Notes under the pieces: model-generated | The model's database searches: none | The model's input: only the letters and a program-made list of their open reading frames with translations | Told to the model about the DNA's origin: nothing | Source of the DNA: UMGS1590 sp900552455 | GTDB taxonomy: Bacteria > Bacillota > Peptococcia > Peptococcales > Peptococcaceae | Assembly (NCBI GenBank): GCA_963931105.1 | Contig: OZ007004.1 | Span: forward strand, 1,612,001 to 1,676,000 | Direction: 5' to 3' | Length of the DNA stretch: 64,000 nucleotides | Position numbers and translations under genes: made by a program | Shown here: piece by piece, positions 25,634-33,790 of the stretch | Layout: each line of letters starts with the position of its first letter | Position numbering within the stretch: the stretch's first letter is position 1

Positions 25634-26856
25634 CGATATTCTGTGATCGGGACAATCGGTGGTATCTTGGCTTTCTCTGTGGCTTGCTGCTGCTGGCGCT
25701 GGGATTGGGCGCGATCTTTTCCTGGCAGCTTGGGCAGGCTGCACAGGCAGTGCTTGTGGCGCGCGAAGAAACGGTGGCCGCGGTGCTTTTGGCAGAAGGC
25801 GTGCCGGAGACGACGGTGGCAAAGGCTTTCGCTGAAGAAAACGGGCACTCTGCAGCGGCTGCTACGCTTTTGGAAAAGATCGGTCATGACAGAGCGACTT
25901 CGCCGTTGCTTTTTCCGGCGCTGCGCGATCAGATGGAGAGCGCCTGCGGTGTGGTGCTCATCGGTACGCTGTGTATCGGTGCGCTTGCGATCGTTGCTGC
26001 TTTTGTTTTTTTGCGGCGGCAGGAGCGGCGATATCTGACAGCGGCAGAGAAGGTCGCTGCCTATGCGGCGGGAGATTTTTCTGTGCGGCTGCCACAAAAT
26101 GAAAATGGCGCGCTGGCGCAGCTTTTTGCGGCAGTCGAGGAGCTGGCGCGCTCGCTTGCGGCGAAAAGCGAAAATGAGCAGCGCGTGAAGGATTTTCTCA
26201 AGAGCATGATCTCGGATATTTCTCATCAGGTGAAAACGCCGTTGGCGGCGCTGCGCATGTACAACGAGATCACCATCGCTGAGCCGGAGAATGTCGCCAC
26301 TGTGCGCGACTTTGCCGCGAAATCGGAGCGCGCGCTGGATAAACTCGAGCAGCTGATCCAGTCGCTCCTGCGCCTGACGCGGCTGGACGCCGGCAGCGTC
26401 GTTTTCGCGCGCGAGCCTGTCGCGTTATCTGCGCTTGTGGCGCGTGCGCTGGAGCCGTTTTCGGCGCGCGCAGAGCGTGAGCATAAGACGATGACGGTGG
26501 CTGGCGACGATGAAACAGTGCTCCTATGTGACGCCACCTGGACAGAAGAGGCCATCATCAATCTCGTGAAAAATGCGCTGGACCACACGCAAACTGGCGG
26601 GCACATTCGCATCAGCTGGGAGACGGGGCCGGCGCTCTTGCGGCTCAGCGTCAGCAACGATGGCACTGGCATTTCGGCGGAGGATATCCACCATATTTTT
26701 AAGCGCTTTTATCGCAGCACGACGAGCAGCGGCAGCGGCGTCGGGCTCGGTCTGCCGATCGCTAAAGCCATCGTTGAAGGCCAGGGCGGCACGCTTTCTG
26801 TTGTGAGCGCGCCAGGTGAAGGCGCGACGTTTACGATGGCGTTTCCGTGCGGGTGA
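25630..26856 (+). CDS. Sensor histidine kinase
   Basis: A 408-residue membrane kinase. Two helices (about residues 12-35 and 102-124) flank a roughly 65-residue external segment; a HAMP-like region follows; the phosphorylated His199 is in ISDISHQVKTPLAALRMYNE; N-box, F/G-box and GSGVGLGLPIAKAIVEGQGG complete the ATPase. The external loop makes it different from the intramembrane-sensing BceS kinases. ATG 25630 overlaps the regulator stop (ATGA). Confidence 0.93.
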   Translation: MTIFCDRDNRWYLGFLCGLLLLALGLGAIFSWQLGQAAQAVLVAREETVAAVLLAEGVPETTVAKAFAEENGHSAAAATLLEKIGHDRATSPLLFPALRDQMESACGVVLIGTLCIGALAIVAAFVFLRRQERRYLTAAEKVAAYAAGDFSVRLPQNENGALAQLFAAVEELARSLAAKSENEQRVKDFLKSMISDISHQVKTPLAALRMYNEITIAEPENVATVRDFAAKSERALDKLEQLIQSLLRLTRLDAGSVVFAREPVALSALVARALEPFSARAEREHKTMTVAGDDETVLLCDATWTEEAIINLVKNALDHTQTGGHIRISWETGPALLRLSVSNDGTGISAEDIHHIFKRFYRSTTSSGSGVGLGLPIAKAIVEGQGGTLSVVSAPGEGATFTMAFPCG

Positions 26857-26861
26857 CGGGC

Positions 26862-26986
26862 TTGAAATTTTGGGGCGGAGATGGTATAGTGTAGAGGAAC
26901 AAGAGAGAATGAAAAATTGTGATCATGCATCATGTTCACGCAACAAAGAATCCCCTAGTCCGGCCAAGGAAGCTAGGGGATTTTTT
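26862..26986 (+). ncRNA. Possible small RNA or leader between kinase and ABC genes
   Basis: A promoter, TTGAAA (26862-26867) and TATAGT (26885-26890) 17 bases apart, would start a transcript near 26897. A hairpin GTGATCATG/CATGTTCAC (26919-26939) and a strong terminator (AATCCCCTAG/CTAGGGGATT plus Ts, 26949-26986) would end it after about 90 bases. A 46-codon ORF from ATG 26909 reads through the terminator, so a leader peptide is the alternative. Confidence 0.5.
26949..26986 (+). terminator. Terminator between kinase and ABC genes
   Basis: AATCCCCTAG and CTAGGGGATT form a perfect 10-bp stem, followed by six Ts. Confidence 0.88.
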
Positions 26987-27090
26987 CATGTTGCGATGCC
27001 TACTTATTTGTCCTTGTCATTATTGAGCCAGTTTCGTAACTTCTTATAGCATGACTGGGTATTCTGTTCTACGATATTGGTTCGCCAACC

Positions 27091-27144
27091 TTACAAAATT
27101 GTAAGCTTCAGATTCACTGGATTGTAAGCTTGGCCTGCTATCCT
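27091..27144 (+). promoter_or_regulatory. BceR-type operator and extended -10 promoter of the ABC transporter
   Basis: TTACA-AAAT-TGTAA (27091-27104) matches the BceR-family consensus TnACA-N4-TGTAA. ATTGTAAGCTT at 27098-27108 is repeated exactly at 27121-27131. TGCTATCCT (27136-27144) is an extended -10 with no good -35, as expected for an activator-dependent promoter. Confidence 0.7.
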
Positions 27145-27168
27145 TTGAGGAAAGGAGGAAAGATCAAC

Positions 27169-27864
27169 ATGGAAATTTTGAACGTACAACATCTGTCGAA
27201 AACCTACGGCAGCGGCGAGACGAAGGTGGAAGCGCTGCGCGATGTCTCGTTTTCTCTCGAGAAGGGAGAATTCGCCGCTGTCATTGGCGAGAGCGGCAGC
27301 GGCAAATCGACGCTGCTCAACTGCATCGGTGGGCTTGATATGCCGAGCAGCGGCAAGGTGCTCATCGACGGGCAGGATCTGTTCGCGATGGGTGAGGAAG
27401 CGCGGACGATCTTTCGCCGGCGCAGCATCGGCTTTGTGTTCCAGTCTTACCAGCTGGTGCCAGAGCTGGATGTGGAGCAGAACATCATTTTCCCGCTGCT
27501 GCTCGATTATCGCAGGCCGAAGCAGGCGGACGTTGACGAGATCCTCGAGGTGCTCGGGCTTGCGGCGCGGCGTCATCATCTGCCGAGCCAGCTTTCCGGC
27601 GGCCAGCAGCAGCGCGTCGCCATTGGCCGCGCATTGATCATGCGGCCCAAGCTCATTCTCGCCGACGAGCCAACGGGAAATCTCGACAGCGCCAACAGCC
27701 GGGACGTCATCGATCTGCTCACGCAGGCGTCGCGCCGCTATCAGCAGACGATCCTCATGATCACCCACAACACGGCGCTCACAGCGGCGGTGGATCGGGT
27801 GCTGCGCGTGAAAGATGGCGTCGTTACAGACTTGGGGAGGAAGCGCAATGAAAAATTATCTTGA
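27169..27864 (+). CDS. ABC transporter ATP-binding protein (MacB/BceA type)
   Basis: A 231-residue ATPase for an FtsX-type permease. Walker A is GESGSGKST, the signature LSGGQQQRVAIGRAL, Walker B LILADEPTGNLDS, and H-loop MITHN. These are typical of the MacB/LolD/BceA subfamily. ATG 27169 follows AAAGGAGGAAAG. It overlaps the permease gene by 17 bases, so the two are translated together, downstream of the two-component pair. Confidence 0.94.
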   Translation: MEILNVQHLSKTYGSGETKVEALRDVSFSLEKGEFAAVIGESGSGKSTLLNCIGGLDMPSSGKVLIDGQDLFAMGEEARTIFRRRSIGFVFQSYQLVPELDVEQNIIFPLLLDYRRPKQADVDEILEVLGLAARRHHLPSQLSGGQQQRVAIGRALIMRPKLILADEPTGNLDSANSRDVIDLLTQASRRYQQTILMITHNTALTAAVDRVLRVKDGVVTDLGRKRNEKLS

Positions 27865-30241
27865 CCTCGTTTCCCTCTCGGCAAAGGTGCGTCGCCGCCA
27901 GAACCGCATGTCGGTTGTCTGCATCGTGCTTGCGGTATTTCTCGTGACGACGATCTTCGGCATGGCGGATATGTACATCCGCGCGCAGATCACGCAGGTC
28001 CAGCAGGACAACGGCATTTTTCACGTCGGTGTGCTGGACGTGAGCGACGATGAAGCAGCGCTCATCGCTGCGCGTCCGGATGTTTCCGCAGTGTCGCGCT
28101 ACGGCGTCATTCCTTACGAGGAGGACGCGCCGTACACGCTTTTTGGCAAGTCGATCCTCGTCGCTGGCTGTGACGAAGCGATGATGACAGAGATCATCCC
28201 GGACGCCATCGACGACGGGCAATTCCCGGACAGCGCAGACGACGTCATGCTGACGCAGAATGCACGGGATGTTTACGGTGTGAAAATTGGCGAGACAGTG
28301 ACGATCACCGCGCCGGATGGCAGCAGGATCTCGCGCGCCGTCAGCGGCTTCTGTAAGGACAGCGCGCAGACAATGTCTGCCGATGGGTTCGGCGCCTTTC
28401 TGTCGACGGAGGGCTTCCGCCAGGTGTACGCCGAAGCGAAGGGGATGGACGCGCAGTCGCTTGCGAACGTCAATCTCGACGATGTGAACAGCGGGCTCTA
28501 TGTGCAGTTTGCGCATCCGTTTTTCGCGCGGCAGGCGATCAGCGATCTCAAGGCGGACATGGAGCTTTCCGACGATCAGGTCGTGGAAAACGTGAAGCTC
28601 CTCGGCCTCTACGGACAGAGCGCGAGCTCGACGATGATGCAGATCTATCTCACAGCGATCGTGCTCGGCGCGCTGGTGCTCATCGCCGGTGTGCTCATGA
28701 TCGCCTCGAGCCTGAACACGAGCGTCGCTCAGCGCACAGAATTTTACGGCATGCTGCGTTGTCTCGGCGCGACGCCAAAGCAGGTGATGCGGCTCGTGCG
28801 CCGGGAAGCGCTGCGTTGGTGTCGTTTCGCGATTCCCTGCGGGGTGATCGTGGGCGTGGTGTTGATCTGGATCCTTTGCGCCGTGCTGCGCCATCTCGCA
28901 CCGGAGTATTTTGCGGAAATGCCGGCGCTCGGCGTGAGTGTGCCGGCGATCGTCGCCGGTGTCGTGCTCGGACTTGCGACGGTGCTCGTCGCTGCGCGCG
29001 CACCAGCGAAACGCGCTGCGAAGGTGTCGCCGCTCGTCGCTGTCAGCGGTAACGCCACCGATCAGCTGCCAGTGCGCTCCGCTGCGTCTACGCGGCATCT
29101 GCGCGTGGAGACCGCCCTCGGCATTCACCACGCGCGCGCCAGCCGCAAAAATCTCCTGCTCATGACCGGTTCCTTTGCCTTCAGCATCATCCTCTTTCTG
29201 GGATTTTCCGTCGCTGTTGACATGATGCAGAGCGCGCTGCGTCCCCTCGCGCCATGGACGCCGGATGTTTCCATCACGAGCAGCGACAATTCCTGCGCGA
29301 TCGATCCCGCACTTCTCGAGAAGTTTGCGGGCGATGGCATCGTCGAAGCGGCTTACGGGCGTATGCTCGCCTGCGATCTTCCGGCGACAGGCGACAATGC
29401 GAGCGGCACCGTCGATCTGGCGAGCTACGACGCGCGTCAGTTCGCCTGGGCGGAGGATTATCTATTGGAGGGCGAACTTTCTGCTGCGGAAAATGAGCCA
29501 AACGCTGTGCTCGCTGTGTATCGCGAGAACAGCGTCCAGGATCCGTTGGCCGTCGGCGACGAGCTTTCGCTCACAGTGAACGGCCAGCAGCAGAAGGTGA
29601 CCGTTGTCGGGCTCGTCAGCCAGTCGCCGTTCGTCTCAGGCAGCGATCTCGGCACGCTCATCGCGAGCGAGGAGACCTTCCGCGCCCTCACCGGCGAGAC
29701 CGACTACAGCGTCATCGATCTCCAGCTTGCGCCAGGCGCAAGCGACGCAGATGTGAACGCCATCCGCGCGCAGGCAGGACCAGCGGTGACCTTCGTCGAT
29801 GACCGACTTTCGAACGCCAGCGCCCGCGGCACCTATTATTGCTTTGCGCTTTTCGTCTACGGATTTCTTGCCGTGATCGCTCTCATCGCCGTGTTTAATG
29901 TGATCAACAGCATCGCCATGAGCGTCTGCGCGCGCACGCGTCAGTACGGCGTGTTCCGCGCCCTCGGGCTTTCGGATCGACAGCTTGCGCGCATGGTCAC
30001 GAGCGAAGCCGCGACTTACACCGCTCTTGGCGGCATCCTCGGCACAGCGCTCGGGCTTGGTTGCCACTATCTACTCTACACCAGTTTGCTCACAGAGATC
30101 TGGGGCGTCAGCTGGACACTGCCGCTGCAGGAGCTTGCAACCATCCTCGCAGTCATGCTCGCCGCCGTCGTCTTCGCTGTTCGCGGGCCCGTGCGCCGAC
30201 TGAAAGCACAAGCCATCGTGGAGACCATCGCTGCTGAATGA
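27848..30241 (+). CDS. ABC transporter permease (two FtsX domains)
   Basis: A 797-residue permease with helix 1 near residues 22-42, a large external domain to about 260, three helices to about 400, a fifth helix near 438-458, a second external domain to about 665, and three final helices. This duplicated layout (FtsX domains near 270-400 and 670-790) differs from BceB, which has ten helices and one large loop. ATG 27848 follows GGGGAGGAAG. With its ATPase, it may expel or detoxify envelope-active peptides; the substrate is unknown. Confidence 0.9.
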   Translation: MKNYLDLVSLSAKVRRRQNRMSVVCIVLAVFLVTTIFGMADMYIRAQITQVQQDNGIFHVGVLDVSDDEAALIAARPDVSAVSRYGVIPYEEDAPYTLFGKSILVAGCDEAMMTEIIPDAIDDGQFPDSADDVMLTQNARDVYGVKIGETVTITAPDGSRISRAVSGFCKDSAQTMSADGFGAFLSTEGFRQVYAEAKGMDAQSLANVNLDDVNSGLYVQFAHPFFARQAISDLKADMELSDDQVVENVKLLGLYGQSASSTMMQIYLTAIVLGALVLIAGVLMIASSLNTSVAQRTEFYGMLRCLGATPKQVMRLVRREALRWCRFAIPCGVIVGVVLIWILCAVLRHLAPEYFAEMPALGVSVPAIVAGVVLGLATVLVAARAPAKRAAKVSPLVAVSGNATDQLPVRSAASTRHLRVETALGIHHARASRKNLLLMTGSFAFSIILFLGFSVAVDMMQSALRPLAPWTPDVSITSSDNSCAIDPALLEKFAGDGIVEAAYGRMLACDLPATGDNASGTVDLASYDARQFAWAEDYLLEGELSAAENEPNAVLAVYRENSVQDPLAVGDELSLTVNGQQQKVTVVGLVSQSPFVSGSDLGTLIASEETFRALTGETDYSVIDLQLAPGASDADVNAIRAQAGPAVTFVDDRLSNASARGTYYCFALFVYGFLAVIALIAVFNVINSIAMSVCARTRQYGVFRALGLSDRQLARMVTSEAATYTALGGILGTALGLGCHYLLYTSLLTEIWGVSWTLPLQELATILAVMLAAVVFAVRGPVRRLKAQAIVETIAAE

Positions 30242-30250
30242 ATACGACAG

Positions 30251-30283
30251 AAAATCGAGTTCGTCGTGGGCTCGATTTTTTCT
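30251..30283 (+). terminator. Terminator after the permease gene
   Basis: AAAATCGAG pairs with CTCGATTTT, followed by further Ts. Confidence 0.85.
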
Positions 30284-30317
30284 TTGCGATTTTTGTGAGA
30301 TTTCGCGGAGGGTTTTC

Positions 30318-30326
30318 TGGTATACT
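30318..30326 (+). promoter_or_regulatory. Extended -10 promoter of udp-cdd
   Basis: TGGTATACT (TGn plus TATACT) lies 28 bases before the udp start; no close -35 is seen. Confidence 0.6.
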
Positions 30327-30353
30327 GGTGATCATACGAAAGGACGTGATCTC

Positions 30354-31133
30354 ATGATCAATTATTCGGAAGATCAGGAAAAACTTTATCATCTGCAGGT
30401 GGGGCGCGGGGACGTTGGGCGCTATGTGCTCCTGCCGGGCGATCCCAAGCGCTGTGCGCAGATCGCGGCGTATTTTGACGATCCGCAGCTCGTCGCCGAC
30501 AGCCGCGAGTTTGTGACCTACACGGGCATGCTCGACGGCGAAAAAGTCAGTGTCACCTCGACAGGCATCGGTGGACCGTCGTCGGCGATCGCGCTGGAGG
30601 AGCTCGTGATGGCTGGCGCCGACACCTTTGTGCGCGTGGGCACCTGCGGCGGTATGCAGCTGGATGTGAAAAGCGGCGACATTGTCATCGCGACCGGCGC
30701 CATCCGCATGGAGGGCACGAGCCGTGAATATGCGCCGATCGAATTTCCGGCTGTCGCCGATCTTGGCGTGACGAATGCGCTCGTGCAGGCGGCGAACGCA
30801 CTGGATCTGTCGCATCATGTGGGTGTGGTGCAGTGCAAGGATTCTTTCTACGGCCAGCATTCGCCGGAGACGAAGCCGGTGGCTGGTGATTTGCTCTATA
30901 AATGGGAGGCCTGGAAAAAACTCGGCTGCCTGGCGTCGGAAATGGAATCGGCGGCGCTTTTTGTCATCGCCAGCCATCTGCGCGTGCGCTGCGGGTCCTG
31001 CTTCCTTGTCATGGCGAACCAAGAGCGCGCAGCGGCGGGGCTGGAAAATCCCGTTGTCCACGACACAGATGCAGCGATCCGCACTGGCATCGAAGCGCTG
31101 CGCCGGTTGATCGCGCAGGACAGGGAGGCGTGA
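30354..31133 (+). CDS. udp: Uridine phosphorylase
   Basis: A 259-residue nucleoside phosphorylase cleaving uridine to uracil and ribose-1-phosphate. PGDPKRC (phosphate site), FVTYTGMLDGEKVSVTSTGIGGPSSAIALEEL, RVGTCGGMQ and the nucleoside-binding EMESAALF fit Udp rather than DeoD. AAAGGACG precedes the ATG. cdd begins two bases after its stop; together they salvage pyrimidine nucleosides. Confidence 0.9.
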   Translation: MINYSEDQEKLYHLQVGRGDVGRYVLLPGDPKRCAQIAAYFDDPQLVADSREFVTYTGMLDGEKVSVTSTGIGGPSSAIALEELVMAGADTFVRVGTCGGMQLDVKSGDIVIATGAIRMEGTSREYAPIEFPAVADLGVTNALVQAANALDLSHHVGVVQCKDSFYGQHSPETKPVAGDLLYKWEAWKKLGCLASEMESAALFVIASHLRVRCGSCFLVMANQERAAAGLENPVVHDTDAAIRTGIEALRRLIAQDREA

Positions 31134-31135
31134 GC

Positions 31136-31564
31136 ATGGACGAGCAGATGATCCGCACGCTGATCCACGAAGCGACGAGCGCGCGCCGCCAGGCCTATGC
31201 GCCGTATTCGCATTTCTGTGTCGGCGCGGCGCTGCTGACAGCGGCAGGAAAGATCTACAGCGGTTGCAACATCGAAAACGCAGCCTACACGCCGACGAAC
31301 TGCGCCGAGCGCACAGCGTTTTTCAAAGCGGTCAGCGAGGGCGAGCGAGATTTTGCCGCGATCGCCATCGTCGGCGGAAAAGCAGGCGAAGCGCTCGCGC
31401 TGACTGCGCCCTGCGGTGTCTGCCGCCAGGTGATGCGCGAATTTTGCGCGCCGGAGAAATTTCGCATCATTCTCGCGACAAGCGAGGAGGATTATCAGAT
31501 CTACACGCTGGCGGAATTTTTTCCGCAGGGCTTCGGCCCGAACAATCTCCTTTCAGCTACCTGA
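31136..31564 (+). CDS. cdd: Cytidine deaminase
   Basis: A 142-residue zinc enzyme deaminating cytidine/deoxycytidine. The motif NCAERTAFF holds one zinc Cys and the catalytic Glu, and PCGVCRQ the other two Cys, as in the small tetrameric class. ATG 31136 follows GGGAGG within the udp 3' end and is the start that keeps the family's usual N-terminus (AYAPYSHFCVGAAL). Operon with udp. Confidence 0.95.
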   Translation: MDEQMIRTLIHEATSARRQAYAPYSHFCVGAALLTAAGKIYSGCNIENAAYTPTNCAERTAFFKAVSEGERDFAAIAIVGGKAGEALALTAPCGVCRQVMREFCAPEKFRIILATSEEDYQIYTLAEFFPQGFGPNNLLSAT

Positions 31565-31704
31565 GGAAACAGTCACTATCCGACTGGATGAAAGTGCTTA
31601 CCCATGGTAAAATCTCTGCGATGCGGTCGAATGGCATTTTTGCCTGCGACCGCCGTAATTATTTGGATTCATTTTTTATTTTGCGAAAGGATGATTTGCG
31701 TTCA

Positions 31705-32922
31705 ATGAACACTGCGGAAAACATCAAAAAACAAAAATTCCTTGGCAAAAAAGGGATGGTGCTGTTTATCACGCTGATGAACATGTTCATTCCGCTGTCG
31801 ACGGACCTCTATCTGCCGGCGCTGCCGACGATGAGCACCCACTTTGACGCGTCAGCGTCGCTGGTCAATCTGACGCTTGTCAGCTTTTTCTTCTTTTTCG
31901 CAGTTGGCACGATCCTGCTCGGGCCGCTCTGCGACAAATACGGCCGCCGCAAGGTGCTGCTTATTTCCAGCGCGATGTACACGCTGGCCAGCGCCAGCTG
32001 TGCGCTTTCGCCGAATGTCTATGTCATGATCGCTGCGCGTGTTTTCCAGGGCATCAGCGCTGGGGGGATCATTTCGGCATCCACGGTGCTTGTCAAGGAT
32101 TGCTTTGCTGGTCGTCAGCGTGAGACGATCCTCGCTGTTGTGCAGTCGGCGTCTGGTTTGGCGCCAATGCTTGCGCCGGTGCTGGGCGCGCTGCTTTTGC
32201 AGATCACAGACTGGCGCGGCGCTTTTGAAGTGCTGACGCTCGCCGGGCTGATCGTGTTTGTGCTGTCGTTCCTTTATCAGGAAACGCTGCCGGAGGAAGA
32301 GCGTCTCACTGAATCTGCGTTCGCGTCGCTGGGTAAGCTGGTCACTGTCGGCAAGAACATGGGCTTTTTTGTGCCATGCATTATTTTCTCGCTGTACAAT
32401 TTCGCCTTCATGGGCTACATTTCTGTGTCGTCGTACATCTACGTCGATTTCTTCGGCCTCAGCGAGCAGATGTACAGCTATTTCTTCGCGGTGAACGCGC
32501 TTGTTTCGCTGCTCGGGCCGGTGATCTATGTGCGCTTCCTGACGAAGATGAGCAAGCAGAAGCTTATCTACACCTGCTTTTTCGGCTACATCGTCGCTGG
32601 TGCGATCCTGCTCTGCTTCGGTCAGATCATGCCGCTCTTGTTCTGGATCGGGTTTGCGCCGTTCACGTTCTTTGGCTCGCTGATCCGTCCGTTCAGCTCC
32701 AATCTGCTCCTGGAACAGCAGAAGGGCGACACGGGCTCGGCGTCTTCGCTGTTGAACGGGATCTTCACTGTTATCGGCAGCGTTGGGATGATGGTGGTTT
32801 CTGCTGCGTCCAACGGCGTGCTCGCGCTTGGCGTGGTGGTGCTCGCCAGCGGCGTTATCAGTGTGCTCGGCTGGACGCTGCTCATGCGCTCAAAGATCAC
32901 CATCGTTGGCGTGAAGGAATGA
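31705..32922 (+). CDS. MFS multidrug transporter (Bcr/CflA type)
   Basis: A 405-residue, twelve-helix drug:H+ antiporter homologue. STDLYLPALPTM in helix 1 and the motif LLGPLCDKYGRRKVLL between helices 2 and 3 are characteristic; RVFQGISAGG follows. ATG 31705 begins MNTAENIKKQKFLGKKGM; an AAAGGATG lies about ten bases upstream. The gene is 140 bases after cdd and ends in a terminator. Substrate unknown. Confidence 0.9.
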   Translation: MNTAENIKKQKFLGKKGMVLFITLMNMFIPLSTDLYLPALPTMSTHFDASASLVNLTLVSFFFFFAVGTILLGPLCDKYGRRKVLLISSAMYTLASASCALSPNVYVMIAARVFQGISAGGIISASTVLVKDCFAGRQRETILAVVQSASGLAPMLAPVLGALLLQITDWRGAFEVLTLAGLIVFVLSFLYQETLPEEERLTESAFASLGKLVTVGKNMGFFVPCIIFSLYNFAFMGYISVSSYIYVDFFGLSEQMYSYFFAVNALVSLLGPVIYVRFLTKMSKQKLIYTCFFGYIVAGAILLCFGQIMPLLFWIGFAPFTFFGSLIRPFSSNLLLEQQKGDTGSASSLLNGIFTVIGSVGMMVVSAASNGVLALGVVVLASGVISVLGWTLLMRSKITIVGVKE

Positions 32923-32930
32923 CCCGCTAC

Positions 32931-32960
32931 AATCCACGTGCGTTTGCGCGTGGATTTTTT
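32931..32960 (+). terminator. Terminator after the MFS gene
   Basis: AATCCACG pairs with CGTGGATT around a GC-rich loop, followed by TTTT. Confidence 0.9.
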
Positions 32961-33020
32961 GTTGCACCGGGAGCCGCTTTTGTATTACACTACGTCTGTA
33001 ACGAAAGCAGGTGACAAATT

Positions 33021-33620
33021 TTGCAAACACTTGATTATTATACGATAGACGGCGCGCTGGGCTGGAGCCAGGATTGGTTCCGGGACTGGTGGATGCATCT
33101 CGGCGGTTGCGCAGCGGTCACGGCCTGCGACTGCAACATTCTGCTGGCGCGGGACCATGGCCTGGCAGCGCTCTATCCTCACGATCCGCAGCTTGTGACG
33201 CGCCAGGATTACGAGCGCTATGCGATGACGATGAAGCCTTATCTGCGGCCACGACGCACAGGCATCGACCGACTCTCGATCTATCTCGAGGGGATCACGC
33301 GCTTCTGGCACGACCGCGACATTTTTTCGCTGCGCGCTGAGGGGCTTCCTGGCGATGTGCGCTGGGAGGCGGCGTGGGATCTCGTGCGGCGGCAGATCGA
33401 TCAGAATCTGCCGGTGCCGTGTCTGCTCCTGCACCACAGGGACAAAGCCTTCGACGATTTTCAGTGGCACTGGTTCAATCTTGCTGGCTACGACGAGCGC
33501 GGCGGCGCGCATCTTGTGCGCGCAGTGACCTATGCCCACGAATTCTGGCTCGATCTGCCAGCGCTCTGGAACACCGGCTACGCGCAGAAGGGCGGGCTGA
33601 TTTGTTTAGTGAGGAGTTAG
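33021..33620 (+). CDS. Uncharacterised protein, possibly papain/C39-like
   Basis: A 199-residue protein. WSQDWFRDWWMHLGGCAAVTACDCNILLAR places a Cys after a Gly pair, as in C39-type cysteine peptidases, and HWFNLAGYDERGG resembles the His segment of such folds, so a peptidase-like fold is possible but unproven. The TTG start has AGCAGGTGAC upstream; TTGCAC (32962) and TACACT (32986) could be its promoter. Its last codons (LVRS and stop) lie inside the repeat element at 33609-33673. Confidence 0.65.
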   Translation: MQTLDYYTIDGALGWSQDWFRDWWMHLGGCAAVTACDCNILLARDHGLAALYPHDPQLVTRQDYERYAMTMKPYLRPRRTGIDRLSIYLEGITRFWHDRDIFSLRAEGLPGDVRWEAAWDLVRRQIDQNLPVPCLLLHHRDKAFDDFQWHWFNLAGYDERGGAHLVRAVTYAHEFWLDLPALWNTGYAQKGGLICLVRS

Positions 33621-33673
33621 GAGTGAGCCGCTTCGCGGCCGAGCGCGCTGCGCTTGCTCGGAGTGAGGAGTTA
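33609..33673. repeat. REP-like double-hairpin element flanked by 11-bp direct repeats
   Basis: GTGAGGAGTTA at 33609-33619 is repeated exactly at 33663-33673. Between them are two hairpins, GCCGC-TTC-GCGGC and CGAGC...GCTCG. The first repeat provides the stop codon of the upstream gene. No second copy of the element was seen in the window. Confidence 0.8.
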
Positions 33674-33746
33674 TTTTACAGGATGATCGACGCTCGTGGC
33701 TACGCATAAAAAAATGCAGTAAACTGCAAAATCTATGATGAAATTA

Positions 33747-33777
33747 GAAAAGTTTGCAATGGACTGCAAACTTTTTT
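33747..33777 (+). terminator. Terminator abutting the exporter ribosome site
   Basis: AAAGTTTGCA pairs with TGCAAACTTT, followed by a T-run. The GGAGG of the next gene starts at the following base, so this may be an attenuator. A 19-codon ORF (33735-33794) crosses the hairpin and overlaps the next start, but has no ribosome site. Confidence 0.75.
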
Positions 33778-33790
33778 GGAGGATGATATT

